Assembly: GCA_002692325.1 (NCBI GenBank)
Contig: NZJU01000032.1
Coordinates: 1-16,045, forward strand
Length of the DNA stretch: 16,045 bases
Reading direction: 5' to 3'
Source: Candidatus Pelagibacter sp.
Lineage (GTDB): Bacteria > Pseudomonadota > Alphaproteobacteria > Pelagibacterales > Pelagibacteraceae
A model generated the notes under the pieces. That model saw only the letters and a program-made list of their open reading frames with translations, was not told the origin of the DNA and searched no databases. This document shows, one piece after another, positions 1 to 7,658 of this stretch (position 1 is its first letter; each line of letters begins with the position of its first letter). The translations under genes and the position numbers were made by a program.

Positions 1-1983
1 TCAACATTTTTATCAATTTATATTTTTGATTTTTCAATAAATCTATTTACTTTAATGGCCTTGGTCTTGGCAATTGGTATTGTTGTAGATGACGCAATTG
101 TCATGTTGGAAAATATTGTTAGGAGAATAGAATTAGGAGAAACACCTCTGGTAGCAGCATTTAAAGGTGCAAAACAAGTTTCATTTGCAATTGTAGCAAC
201 AACTGTGGTTTTAGTAGCTGTATTTGTTCCACTAGTTTTTATTAAAGGTATAACTGGAGTTCTTTTTACCCAAACTGCTATAACTCTTGCTTCAGCAGTC
301 ATAATATCAAGTTTTGTAGCTTTATCGTTAAGTCCTATGTTAGGTAGTAAATTTCTAAAATCTAATATGAAAAAATCAGATTTTGTTATACGATTTGAAA
401 AACATTTAAATTCATTAAACAATGTTTATAAGTCGTCTTTGGTTAATTGGATAAATAAAAAAAAAATAATAATATCTTTTCTTATAAGCACATTGGTTTT
501 AACTGTATTTTTCTTTAAATTTGCACCTAAAGAACTTATAGCTCCTGAAGATAGGGGAGCATTCTTTGTCATAATAAAAGCTCCTCAAGGATCAGGGTTT
601 AATTTTACAAAAGATAAGGCTGAAGAGATAGAAAAGTTGCTTTTACCTAGTGTTGGAAAAGGTGAGTATAGAAGACTTATAATGAGAGTACCAGGATTCG
701 GACGATCATCAAAACAAGTAAATAGTGGGTTTATAATAGTTTTACTTGAGCCCTGGAGCAAAAGAGACAGGCATGGAGTAAAGATTATGAGAGAGTCTTT
801 TAGCAAAATTTCTCAAGTACCAGGTGTGCTTGCCTTCCCAGTAATGCCCCAAGGAATCAGGACTGGCGGGGTACAAAGTCCAGTTCAGTTTGTCATAATG
901 GGAAACACCTACAATCAACTAATAAACTGGAAAAATATTATTAAAAAGGAGGCAAGAAAAAACCCCGGTCTCACTTCCATTCAGGATGATTTTGATTTAA
1001 ATAAACCCCAATTAAATGTTCAAATAGATCAGAAAAAAGCTGCAGATCTTGGAGTTTCAACTGAAGACATCGGGAGAACAATTGAAACTATCTTTGGTTC
1101 AAAAAATGTCACTAAGTTCACTCAAGATGGCAAAGAATACTCTATAATTTTACAAGGAGACATTAAGGATAGAAAGGAGCCTGATAGCATTAGTAAAATT
1201 TTTGTAAGATCTAAAAATAATAATAAACTTGTATCTGTCTCAAACTTAGTATCCTATGATGAACAGGGTGAGTCTCCATTCTTGGCAAGATATAATAGAC
1301 AAAAAGCTGTAACTATCTCAGCAAGATTGGTAGGTGATTATTCACTTGATCAAGCATTAATTTTTTTAAAAAAAACAGTCGAAGAGAACACACCACAAGC
1401 ACAGATAGCTTACAAAGGGGAAAGTGAGGAATATAAAAAGACCAACACTGAACTATATATCATCTTTGCATTAGCTCTTATTACAGCATATCTGGCAATG
1501 TGCGCGCAATTTGAAAGTTGGCGCCACCCCTTAACTATTATGCTTACGGTCCCTATGGCAATACTAGGCGGTATATTAGGTTTATTAGTCGTAGGTTCCT
1601 CTTTAAATGTTTATAGCCAGATAGCTCTTATAATTTTGATAGGCCTTTCAGCAAAAAATGGAATTTTAATTGTTGAATTTGCAAATCAATTAAGAAAAGA
1701 GGGGAAAAAATTAGAAATTGCAATAATCGAGGCATCTTCTATTAGATTAAGACCTATTTTAATGACGAGTTTATCAACTATATTCGGTGTTCTACCATTG
1801 ATTATTAGCTTTGGTCCAGGTGCAGCAAGTAGATTGACAGTGGGTATAACAATTTTTAGTGGGATGATTTTTTCAACATTTTTTACTTTATACGTAATAC
1901 CAACAATTTATACAATTATTGGAAAAAATACTAAAAGAATGGACTCAGTTGAAATTGAATTAAACAAACAACTTAAAAAATAA
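1..1983 (+). CDS. RND-family efflux permease (AcrB/HAE1-like), 5' truncated by window edge
   Basis: Inner-membrane proton-driven drug/solute exporter subunit of the AcrB type, which normally works as a trimer with a periplasmic adaptor and an outer-membrane channel. The reading frame is open from base 1, so the ATG at 55 is internal; 660 residues are visible of a family usually about 1,030-1,050 long. Residues 20-35 hold the transmembrane-4 signature GIVVDDAIVMLEN with the paired proton-relay aspartates (D30, D31). A long periplasmic porter region follows (roughly residues 170-480), then the second membrane bundle with GLSAKNGILIVEF (K552 matching the relay lysine) and the RLRPILMTSL motif. 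All key relay residues present are intact. The adaptor gene is not in the window; it may lie upstream. The last 11 bases overlap the end of the convergent lipoprotein gene. Family is certain; substrate cannot be read from sequence. Confidence 0.95.
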   Translation, partial: STFLSIYIFDFSINLFTLMALVLAIGIVVDDAIVMLENIVRRIELGETPLVAAFKGAKQVSFAIVATTVVLVAVFVPLVFIKGITGVLFTQTAITLASAVIISSFVALSLSPMLGSKFLKSNMKKSDFVIRFEKHLNSLNNVYKSSLVNWINKKKIIISFLISTLVLTVFFFKFAPKELIAPEDRGAFFVIIKAPQGSGFNFTKDKAEEIEKLLLPSVGKGEYRRLIMRVPGFGRSSKQVNSGFIIVLLEPWSKRDRHGVKIMRESFSKISQVPGVLAFPVMPQGIRTGGVQSPVQFVIMGNTYNQLINWKNIIKKEARKNPGLTSIQDDFDLNKPQLNVQIDQKKAADLGVSTEDIGRTIETIFGSKNVTKFTQDGKEYSIILQGDIKDRKEPDSISKIFVRSKNNNKLVSVSNLVSYDEQGESPFLARYNRQKAVTISARLVGDYSLDQALIFLKKTVEENTPQAQIAYKGESEEYKKTNTELYIIFALALITAYLAMCAQFESWRHPLTIMLTVPMAILGGILGLLVVGSSLNVYSQIALIILIGLSAKNGILIVEFANQLRKEGKKLEIAIIEASSIRLRPILMTSLSTIFGVLPLIISFGPGAASRLTVGITIFSGMIFSTFFTLYVIPTIYTIIGKNTKRMDSVEIELNKQLKK

Positions 1984-2572
1984 TATATTTATTTCTATCT
2001 AAATTTTTTTTGCACAAAGTTAATTGTTTTCTGTATTTCCCCGCTGTCTCTCTCACGGACTTGGCATAAATTATTGCTTTTTTATCCTTTGAATAATTTT
2101 TATAATCTCCCCATCCTTTGTAATAAGCTAAATACTGTCGGTATGCGTCTTTTTTTGAAATTTTTAAAATTTTGTTAGTTTTATTAATGTACCAACCTAT
2201 AAAGTCAACTGAATCCTTAAATCTTGCTCTTGTGGCAATTGGATTATTAGTTTCACGTTTATATTGTTCCCATGTGCCTTTTACCGCCTGAGAATATCCA
2301 AAAGATGTGGAAGGTCTTTTAAAAGGTATTACCTTGAAAAGTTTCGTCCTTGGAGGTTTTGCTAACCAATTGAAATCACTTTCTTTTTTTACAAAGGCTA
2401 ATTGTAAATGAATTGGTGCACCCCATTTTTTATATGATGCTTTGGCATGTTTATACCACAAGTACCTTTCCTCAAAAATTGCACAACTGTTCTGAGTATT
2501 CTTAGGAATAGATGAACAGGCAGATAATAGGAAAAATAAAAATACAAATAATTTTTTTTTAAAAGGAATCAC
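1973..2572 (-). CDS. Lytic-transglycosylase-like (SLT-fold) lipoprotein
   Basis: Predicted envelope lipoprotein with a lysozyme-like SLT fold, 199 residues. The N-terminus has a basic start, a hydrophobic run (residues 8-17) and a lipobox LLSAC with the lipidated Cys at 19. The domain shows AFVKKESDFNW, where E64 of the Glu-Ser pair would be the catalytic acid, then SFGYSQAVKGTWEQY (the GLMQ-type motif as GYSQ) and YLAYYKGWGDY (the usual AYNxG-type motif as AYYKG). These are divergent forms of the goose-lysozyme/SLT motifs, so peptidoglycan cleavage is likely but not certain. It is the last gene of a three-gene minus-strand cluster (19-base spacer after the nuclease gene) and converges on the RND gene with an 11-base overlap. 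No Shine-Dalgarno sequence is evident upstream. Confidence 0.8.
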   Translation of the reverse strand: MIPFKKKLFVFLFFLLSACSSIPKNTQNSCAIFEERYLWYKHAKASYKKWGAPIHLQLAFVKKESDFNWLAKPPRTKLFKVIPFKRPSTSFGYSQAVKGTWEQYKRETNNPIATRARFKDSVDFIGWYINKTNKILKISKKDAYRQYLAYYKGWGDYKNYSKDKKAIIYAKSVRETAGKYRKQLTLCKKNLDRNKYIIF

Positions 2573-2591
2573 ATATTACTTATACTAAAAA

Positions 2592-3083
2592 TTAATTAAG
2601 CTTTCTCCATTTTTCTGGATTTAAAAATTTCCCTCGCCATAGACCTAATTTGTTTTTTTTTGCAAAATCTTCATCGCTAACGTATTTTTTGGAGTACCTT
2701 CTATATGCTATCGCATAACCATTCCTCACCATCCATTGATTTAAATTTATTTCATCTTTGAAGCAGGTTGCAATATACCTTTCGTATCTATCTTTTGACG
2801 AAAGTGTACAATTTATTTTTGATCCATTAATTTTAGCAATAAGCTTTTCTTTAGAAAATTTTCCGCAATAATAATTTTTATAAAAGGTAAAGCCTACAAT
2901 TGATGAAATTTTTAAAGACTCTTTTTTGCATTGTTGTTTTGTTTCTGGAGCGTCTATCCCTTCTAATCTAATTTTATATTTATCAATATAAACTGTATCT
3001 CCATCAATAATCTTAGGAATTCCGTATATATCATCTGCTAATGCATTTGATATTAAAATTAAAGTTACAACAATTATTCGCAT
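2592..3083 (-). CDS. Secreted thermonuclease-like protein (SNase domain)
   Basis: Staphylococcal-nuclease-like (TNase) protein of 163 residues with a cleavable-looking signal peptide: a short basic start, a hydrophobic core at residues 3-12, and ALA-D as a plausible signal peptidase site near residue 16. The OB-fold motifs are complete: IDGDTVY (residues 26-32), IRLEGIDAPETK with R39, D44 and E47, and DRYERYIATC with R102. These correspond to the Arg/Glu/Arg catalytic set and the calcium ligands of the family, so a working Ca-dependent nuclease in the periplasm or medium is expected. Four cysteines in the mature part (52, 73, 92, 107) could form disulfides, in keeping with export. It lies 7 bases after the VanZ-like gene and 19 bases before the lipoprotein gene, so the three are probably co-transcribed. 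Confidence 0.9.
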   Translation of the reverse strand: MRIIVVTLILISNALADDIYGIPKIIDGDTVYIDKYKIRLEGIDAPETKQQCKKESLKISSIVGFTFYKNYYCGKFSKEKLIAKINGSKINCTLSSKDRYERYIATCFKDEINLNQWMVRNGYAIAYRRYSKKYVSDEDFAKKNKLGLWRGKFLNPEKWRKLN

Positions 3084-3090
3084 AAATATT

Positions 3091-3504
3091 TTAATTAACG
3101 ATTTTTTTAAAAAATTTAAAAATCAAATTTGCAAATATAACTCCAGAGCTATTAGCGAGTAAGTCTTGAAGTTCAAAAGCTCTATTGGGAATAAAATAAT
3201 GCAACAATTCTAAAATAATTGAAATAATAAATAAAAATAAAAAACTATTTATTAATTTTTTTTCTTTAATGCTAACAATGGAGCCTAAAATACCTAAATA
3301 GAAAAAAAATAAAAAGTGATTGATTGATGTTCCTATTGGATTTATAATTATACTTGGTTGTCTTCCTAAATCACCATAGAATAAGTAACCAATTAAACTT
3401 CCCGGAAACAGATAAAGAATTAATAAGATTATAAGGGACGAAAAGAATAAATAATTTAGTATTATAAAAATATTATTTTTCATTTCAATTCTAATATAGT
3501 ACAT
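3091..3504 (-). CDS. VanZ-like small membrane protein
   Basis: Small integral membrane protein (137 residues from this start; 130 from the internal ATG at 3483). It has about four hydrophobic segments: near residues 11-33, 62-79, 86-105 and 118-133. The stretch LELLHYFIPNRAFELQDLLANSSG resembles the VanZ-family pattern of a Glu-containing helix, then R and a D-N pair before the last helix. VanZ itself gives low-level teicoplanin resistance; for most family members the role is unknown, so no function is assigned. The start is unsettled: neither ATG has a clear Shine-Dalgarno sequence. The 3483 ATG begins with MKNN before the first helix and leaves a more credible 40-base gap to divergent gpmA, compared with 19 bases here. 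First gene of the cluster with the nuclease and the transglycosylase-like lipoprotein. Confidence 0.75.
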   Translation of the reverse strand: MYYIRIEMKNNIFIILNYLFFSSLIILLILYLFPGSLIGYLFYGDLGRQPSIIINPIGTSINHFLFFFYLGILGSIVSIKEKKLINSFLFLFIISIILELLHYFIPNRAFELQDLLANSSGVIFANLIFKFFKKIVN

Positions 3505-3523
3505 AATAAACTAATTAACTAAT

Positions 3524-4243
3524 ATGAGTAAACTTATCTTAACACGACACGGTCAAAGTACATGGAATGCGGAAAATAGGTTTACAGGTTGGGTAGACGT
3601 AGATCTTTCCGACAAAGGTGTGGACGAAGCAAAAAAATCAGGTGAATTATTAAAAAATCTTAACATTAATATTGATATTTTCTATACTTCTTTTTTAAAA
3701 AGAGCGATTAAAACTTTAATTATAATTCTTGAAAAAAACAATCTTCCTTTGAAATTTAATACAGCTTGGGAGCTAAACGAGAGGCACTACGGCTATTTAA
3801 CAGGTCTAAACAAAGAAGAAACAAAGAGGAGAATAGGTGAAGATCAATTCAAAAAGTATAGGAGATCCTGGGATGTTGCTCCGCCACCAATTTCAAAAGA
3901 GAGTGAATACCATGCAAAATTTAGTCCGCTTAATAATAGTATTCCGTCTGAAAAAGTGCCTATGTCAGAGTCATTGAAAAATACTTACGAAAGGGTCGTT
4001 CCCTTTTATAATACAGAAATTAAAGAAGATTTAGCAGAAAGTAAGAATGTTTTAATTTCAGCTCATGGAAATTCTTTAAGGGCCCTTTGTAAATTTTTAT
4101 TTAAAATATCTGATTTAAAGATTAATGATTTAGAAATTCCTACGGGAAATCCCTTATTAATAGAGTTTGATAATGATTTATCGATCAGAGAATATTTTTA
4201 CTTAGATAAGAATAGGGCTAAAAAAATTATATTTAATCAATAA
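3524..4243 (+). CDS. gpmA: 2,3-bisphosphoglycerate-dependent phosphoglycerate mutase
   Basis: Glycolytic/gluconeogenic enzyme that interconverts 3- and 2-phosphoglycerate in the cytoplasm through a phosphohistidine. The 239-residue length fits the dPGM family. The N-terminal LTRHGQSTWN carries the phosphorylated His9, ELNERHYG carries the general-acid Glu (about residue 86), and SAHGNSLRAL carries the second catalytic His (H181). The RxRxWxxxPP-like segment (YRRSWDVAPPP, about 111-121), which contacts the substrate and distinguishes this family from general phosphatases, is present. The gene is divergent from the VanZ-like gene over a very short spacer with no Shine-Dalgarno sequence, and its last 11 bases overlap the convergent murU end. 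It appears monocistronic. Confidence 0.96.
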   Translation: MSKLILTRHGQSTWNAENRFTGWVDVDLSDKGVDEAKKSGELLKNLNINIDIFYTSFLKRAIKTLIIILEKNNLPLKFNTAWELNERHYGYLTGLNKEETKRRIGEDQFKKYRRSWDVAPPPISKESEYHAKFSPLNNSIPSEKVPMSESLKNTYERVVPFYNTEIKEDLAESKNVLISAHGNSLRALCKFLFKISDLKINDLEIPTGNPLLIEFDNDLSIREYFYLDKNRAKKIIFNQ

Positions 4244-4928
4244 TTTTAAGATTAGAAATTTTTTTTAAAATTTCATTTGTATTTAAATGATAAAAAGTTT
4301 GATTACTCTCCAGACCAAACAAAGATTTCTTTTTAATTAAATTATCCCATATTTTGTTCATTGAGAACTTATTCTCTCTTACTTCATCAAAAATATTATT
4401 ATTTAATATCTGAAGACCTGTAAAAATAAAATTATTTATTTTATCCCTTGAAATCACATTGCTATTTAAATTAAAATCACCTTTAAAAGAATGATCGTAA
4501 CTTAAGGATTTATTCACAATTAAGAGACACGATTTACCATATTCATAATATAAACTTTCCAAATTTCTTATCTCTTGTAAATATTTTAGAGACCAAATTG
4601 TGTCAGGATTAATAACCAAAAATGGATTATTGCCAAATATTTTTGTACCTTTCAATATTCCACCACCTGTATCGAGTAGATCATCTCTTTCATCAGAAAT
4701 AATTATTTCAATATTGAAGTTTTTTCTTTTAATAAAATTGATTATTTGATCTGCTAAATAATGAACGTTAATCACTAATTTTTCAACTCCGTAATTTGAT
4801 AAAAGATCAATTGCTCTTTCAAGTAAATATTTATTTCCAATCTTTAAAAGAGGTTTGGGAGTTTTTAAAGTAGCTGGCTGCATCCTCTTACCTAAGCCCG
4901 CTGCTAATATCATTCCTTGTTTAATCAT
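4233..4928 (-). CDS. murU: MurU-like nucleotidyltransferase (MurNAc-1-phosphate uridylyltransferase)
   Basis: Nucleotidyltransferase of 231 residues. In the MurNAc recycling route of many Gram-negatives without MurQ, MurU turns MurNAc-1-phosphate plus UTP into UDP-MurNAc, bypassing de novo synthesis. The N-terminus has the signature AAGLGKRMQPATLKTPKPLL (residues 8-27; glycine loop, catalytic R, and the PKP motif), followed by ERAIDLL, a VNVHYL segment, DTGGGI (about 87-92) and VINPDTIW (the metal-binding Asp region). It starts 2 bases after the amgK stop, so the two are probably translationally coupled; the amgK-murU pair is the usual arrangement and is the main support for the specific call. 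Without the neighbour it could only be named a sugar-phosphate nucleotidyltransferase. Its 3' end overlaps convergent gpmA by 11 bases. Confidence 0.85.
   Translation of the reverse strand: MIKQGMILAAGLGKRMQPATLKTPKPLLKIGNKYLLERAIDLLSNYGVEKLVINVHYLADQIINFIKRKNFNIEIIISDERDDLLDTGGGILKGTKIFGNNPFLVINPDTIWSLKYLQEIRNLESLYYEYGKSCLLIVNKSLSYDHSFKGDFNLNSNVISRDKINNFIFTGLQILNNNIFDEVRENKFSMNKIWDNLIKKKSLFGLESNQTFYHLNTNEILKKISNLKIID
4255..4274 (+). terminator. AT-only inverted repeat after gpmA, possible weak terminator
   Basis: A perfect 8-base inverted repeat (GAAATTTT / AAAATTTC) with a TTTT loop begins 12 bases after the gpmA stop, within the 3' coding end of murU. It contains one G-C pair and no clean U-tract follows, so it would be a weak hairpin. 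Such repeats can occur by chance in AT-rich coding DNA; it is listed because no better end signal is visible for gpmA. Confidence 0.2.
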
Positions 4929-4930
4929 TT

Positions 4931-5861
4931 TTAAGAAATCTTTTTAATTAAAATATTTAAACTTTTAAAAGTTGGGCTCTTAATTCTTCTTTCAATTAAC
5001 TTCCATGTATACGGTAGATATTTCAGATAATTATGTTTATTGTCTCTTTTATAAAGTCGAGCAAATACACCTAATATCCGTAAGTTTCTTTGCACTGAGA
5101 GAATTTCAAAATCGGTTTTAATCTTAATTTTATCGAAAGGTTTTAAATCACATTTATTCATATAATAATTAAGTATTTTACTCTGCAAATTGCTTGGTAA
5201 TTTAATTCTTACATCGTCAATTAATGATGCCACATCGTAAAGGGGATATCCAATGACAGCATCTTGACTATCAATCAAAGCAAATTTTTTTTTATAACAC
5301 ATAACATTAGAAGCATGAAAATCTCTATGAACAAAGAATTCACTGCGGTAAAAAATTTTTTGAAAAATATTATTTAATTCTTTTTTAAGTAAATTTTTAA
5401 ATTTAATATTTATTTTTTTTTTTAGAAATATATTTCATATACCAGTCAAAAAATAAAGTGATCTCGTTATTCAAGGTACGCAAATTGTAATTAGGTAATC
5501 TAATTTTTCTATCATTTAAAAAATAATTTTTTTTTAATCTAATTTTCTGAATCTTAATAATAATATCGATTAATTTTTTATAATATTTGATTTTATTTTT
5601 TTTATGTCTAACCATTTCAAGAAAAGATGTATTACCGAAATCAGTAATTTCGATTATATTTTTTTTATAATTATTGCTAATTAGTCTTGGTGCCAATATT
5701 CTATTAGAATTCAATATTTTATTTACAGTTGAGTACGTAATTAAGTTTTTGAACTTATCTTTTTTTGCTAATATTAAAACTGACGTTTTTGAGTTTTTTT
5801 TAACTCTAAAAAACTCTCTAAAAGATGCGTCACCCGAGATTTTTTTAATCTTAAATTTCAT
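4931..5861 (-). pseudogene. amgK: AmgK-like MurNAc/GlcNAc anomeric kinase, split by a frameshift at an A11 tract
   Basis: Aminoglycoside-phosphotransferase-fold kinase; AmgK phosphorylates the anomeric hydroxyl of MurNAc to feed MurU. The gene reads from the ATG at 5861 (AAGGAA ribosome site; 11-base overlap with tsaE) through ISGDASFREFFRV and FFDWYMKYIS, and stops at about 5403. The other frame is open from the A11 tract (5413-5423 as T11 on this strand) down to 4931. It encodes the kinase motifs FVHRDFHASN (5306-5335, catalytic Asp) and IDSQDAVIGYPLYDVASLIDD (metal-binding Asp). Skipping one A joins both parts into about 309 residues, near the usual 330-340. The ATG at 5302 lies just after the HRD motif, so a separate downstream protein would be inactive. 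Options: sequencing or assembly error in the homopolymer, a true recent pseudogene, or rescue by transcriptional slippage. The absence of other lesions favours error or slippage. Confidence 0.85.
5413..5423 (-). repeat. A11 homopolymer (coding strand) at the amgK frameshift
   Basis: Eleven consecutive T on the plus strand give A11 in the amgK message. The upstream frame enters as three Lys codons then AAT, and ends at a TAA ten bases past the tract; the frame carrying the kinase motifs needs one A fewer (or two more). A tract of this length is a known kind of RNA-polymerase slippage site and sequencing-error site. Confidence 0.9.
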
Positions 5862-6306
5862 TGATATTAAATTCCTTAAGTTTACCGTGCCCTTTTATAT
5901 TTACAACTCTTTCAGTTGTTTTTTTTCCAAATTTAATTTTAATTTCAATTTTATTATTGAATTTTTTTTTTAATAAATTGGGCCATTCTATAATCTTTAT
6001 TTCTTTTTTATTATCATTAGGCAAATCAAGATTTTTCAATTCATTTACGTTATTAATTCTATAAAGATCATAATGCATGACTTTAGTATTTTTAAGAAAA
6101 TATTCGTAAACTATGTTAAAAGTTGGACTTGGGACATTTGTGATTGGTAACTTATTTTTTTTTTGTAAATGGTTTATCAAATATCGACACAATGTGGTTT
6201 TTCCACTTCCAATCTCCCCTTCGAGAAAAATAGTATCATTAGGTCTTAATTTTTCTGCTAATCGAATAGAAACTTTTTTTAATTGTTCAATTGATCTTAC
6301 TAGCAT
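5851..6306 (-). CDS. tsaE: tRNA threonylcarbamoyladenosine biosynthesis ATPase TsaE
   Basis: Small P-loop ATPase (151 residues) that works with TsaD and TsaB to make t6A37 on ANN-decoding tRNAs. Visible motifs are the Walker A GEIGSGKTT (residues 30-38), VPSPTF, the HYDLYR segment that carries the Walker-B-like Asp, and IIEWP (with the conserved Glu-Trp). The length is typical. It lies 9 bases after ahcY and overlaps the start of amgK by 11 bases; tsaE next to amgK-murU is a common alphaproteobacterial arrangement. The message carries an in-frame A10 tract (6155-6164) in LQKKNK, close to the length that breaks amgK. No Shine-Dalgarno sequence is seen, consistent with translation coupled to ahcY. 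Confidence 0.95.
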   Translation of the reverse strand: MLVRSIEQLKKVSIRLAEKLRPNDTIFLEGEIGSGKTTLCRYLINHLQKKNKLPITNVPSPTFNIVYEYFLKNTKVMHYDLYRINNVNELKNLDLPNDNKKEIKIIEWPNLLKKKFNNKIEIKIKFGKKTTERVVNIKGHGKLKEFNINEI

Positions 6307-6315
6307 TAATCATAT

Positions 6316-7605
6316 CTAATAACGATAAGTATCTGGCTTATATGGTCCAGATTGTTTAACGCTTATGTAATCTGCTTGATCTTTCGATAATTTGGTTAAT
6401 TTTGCTCCCACCTTTTCTAAATGAAGTGTGGCTACTTTTTCATCAAGATGTTTTGGTAAAACATAAACTTTATTTTCATATTTTTCAGAATTATTAAAAA
6501 GTTCTATTTGAGCTATTACTTGATTTGTGAAAGATGCGCTCATTACAAAACTGGGATGGCCAGTTGCACAACCCAAATTTACGAGTCTACCTTCAGCTAA
6601 TAAGATAATTCTTTTTTTATTTGGAAGCTCAATTTCATGCACTTGAGGTTTGATTTCTGTCCATTTATAATTTTTTAAAGCGTCAACTTGTATTTCGTTA
6701 TCAAAATGCCCTATATTACATAGTATCGATCTATCCTTCATCATTCTCATATGATCGGCAGTAACAATATCTTTATTGCCCGTTGCTGTTACTACTATAT
6801 CAGCTTCTTTAATAGCTTCGTCCATTAAAACTACCTCGTAACCTTCCATTGCAGCTTGAAGTGCACATATCGGATCAGTTTCAGTAACAAGGACTCTAGC
6901 TCCGCTTTGTCTTAGTGAGGCTGCGCTTCCTTTACCTACGTCTCCAAAGCCAGCAACTATTGCCACCTTGCCAGACATCATTACATCGGTTGCTCTTTTA
7001 ATTCCATCAACTAAACTTTCTCTACATCCGTATAAATTATCAAATTTTGATTTTGTCACAGAGTCGTTAACGTTGATTGCTGGTATTAAAAGTTTTTTAT
7101 CATTCTCAAGTCTTTTCAAAGCCAACACACCTGTAGTTGTTTCCTCTGAAACACCCTTTATTGATTTTAAAAGTTCTTTGTAATTTTTATGCATAAGGCC
7201 AGTTAGGTCCCCTCCATCATCAAGAATTAAATTAGCTCTCCAATCTTTTTTTCCAACTATAGTTTGTTCAATACACCACCAATACTCTTTCTCAGTTTCT
7301 CCCTTCCATGCATAAACTGGGATACCAGACTTAGCAATAGCTGCAGCAGCGTGGTCTTGAGTTGAGAAGATATTACAAGATGACCATCTAACTTCTGCAC
7401 CAAGATCTACCAGAGTTTCGATTAGAACAGCAGTTTGAATAGTCATGTGAAGACATCCTAGTATTTTAGCACCTTTAAGGGGTTTTGATTTTTCATACTC
7501 TTTTCTAAGAGCCATTAATCCAGGCATTTCACTTTCAGCGATAGATATCTCTTTTCTTCCAAACTCCGCTAAATTTAAATCTTTTACTTTGAAATCATCT
7601 TGCAT
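6316..7605 (-). CDS. ahcY: S-adenosylhomocysteine hydrolase
   Basis: NAD-dependent enzyme that splits S-adenosylhomocysteine to homocysteine and adenosine, keeping methylation running and feeding methionine recycling. The 429-residue protein has substrate-site residues in CLHMT (H53), ILDDGGD (D129/D130), SEETTTG (E154/E155) and K186/D190-N191, the NAD fingerprint [10 protein letters not shown] (219-228), [16 protein letters not shown] and the C-terminal KPDTYRY, whose Lys and Tyr reach into the neighbouring subunit. It is the short form: the roughly 35-40-residue insertion seen after ILDDGGD in many alphaproteobacterial AhcY proteins (about 465 residues) is missing here. An AAGGA ribosome site (7616-7620) lies 10 bases before the ATG, and a 53-base spacer with an inverted repeat separates it from chvG. 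Confidence 0.97.
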   Translation of the reverse strand: MQDDFKVKDLNLAEFGRKEISIAESEMPGLMALRKEYEKSKPLKGAKILGCLHMTIQTAVLIETLVDLGAEVRWSSCNIFSTQDHAAAAIAKSGIPVYAWKGETEKEYWWCIEQTIVGKKDWRANLILDDGGDLTGLMHKNYKELLKSIKGVSEETTTGVLALKRLENDKKLLIPAINVNDSVTKSKFDNLYGCRESLVDGIKRATDVMMSGKVAIVAGFGDVGKGSAASLRQSGARVLVTETDPICALQAAMEGYEVVLMDEAIKEADIVVTATGNKDIVTADHMRMMKDRSILCNIGHFDNEIQVDALKNYKWTEIKPQVHEIELPNKKRIILLAEGRLVNLGCATGHPSFVMSASFTNQVIAQIELFNNSEKYENKVYVLPKHLDEKVATLHLEKVGAKLTKLSKDQADYISVKQSGPYKPDTYRY

Positions 7606-7618
7606 ATTTTTTAAATCC

Positions 7619-7657
7619 TTTTAGCAGTTAAAATATCTCTAATCAAGCTTGCTAAAA
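7619..7657 (-). promoter_or_regulatory. Inverted repeat in the chvG-ahcY spacer, touching the ahcY ribosome binding site
   Basis: In the message, UUUUAGCA (7657-7650) lies right after the chvG stop and pairs perfectly with UGCUAAAA (7626-7619) across a 23-base loop. The last two A of the 3' arm are also the first two of the AAGGA ribosome site of ahcY. This is the longest spacer downstream of chvG in the gene run, where the others are 2 or 9 bases or overlaps. A translational control element for ahcY, or an RNA processing or stability hairpin, is possible. I do not recognise it as one of the SAH or SAM riboswitch classes. Confidence 0.35.
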
Positions 7658-7658
7658 A

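Noticed and set aside
55..57. ATG at 55 as the start of the RND gene
   Set aside because: The frame is open to base 1 and the upstream residues match the segment before transmembrane helix 4 of AcrB; the gene is cut by the window edge.
18..422. Minus-strand open frame opposite the RND gene
   Set aside because: It is the antisense of conserved RND transmembrane segments and has no recognisable motif.
4931..5302. Separate small protein starting at the ATG at 5302
   Set aside because: The reading frame extends upstream without a stop through the HRDFHASN motif to the A11 tract; the piece lacks the catalytic loop and is the C-terminal half of amgK.
5674..6319. Plus-strand open frames opposite amgK and tsaE (5674-5973, 5861-6064, 6113-6319)
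   Set aside because: They are rich in Phe/Leu/Ile/Ser runs that mirror Lys/Asn codons of the real genes, show no family motifs and lie opposite well-supported genes.
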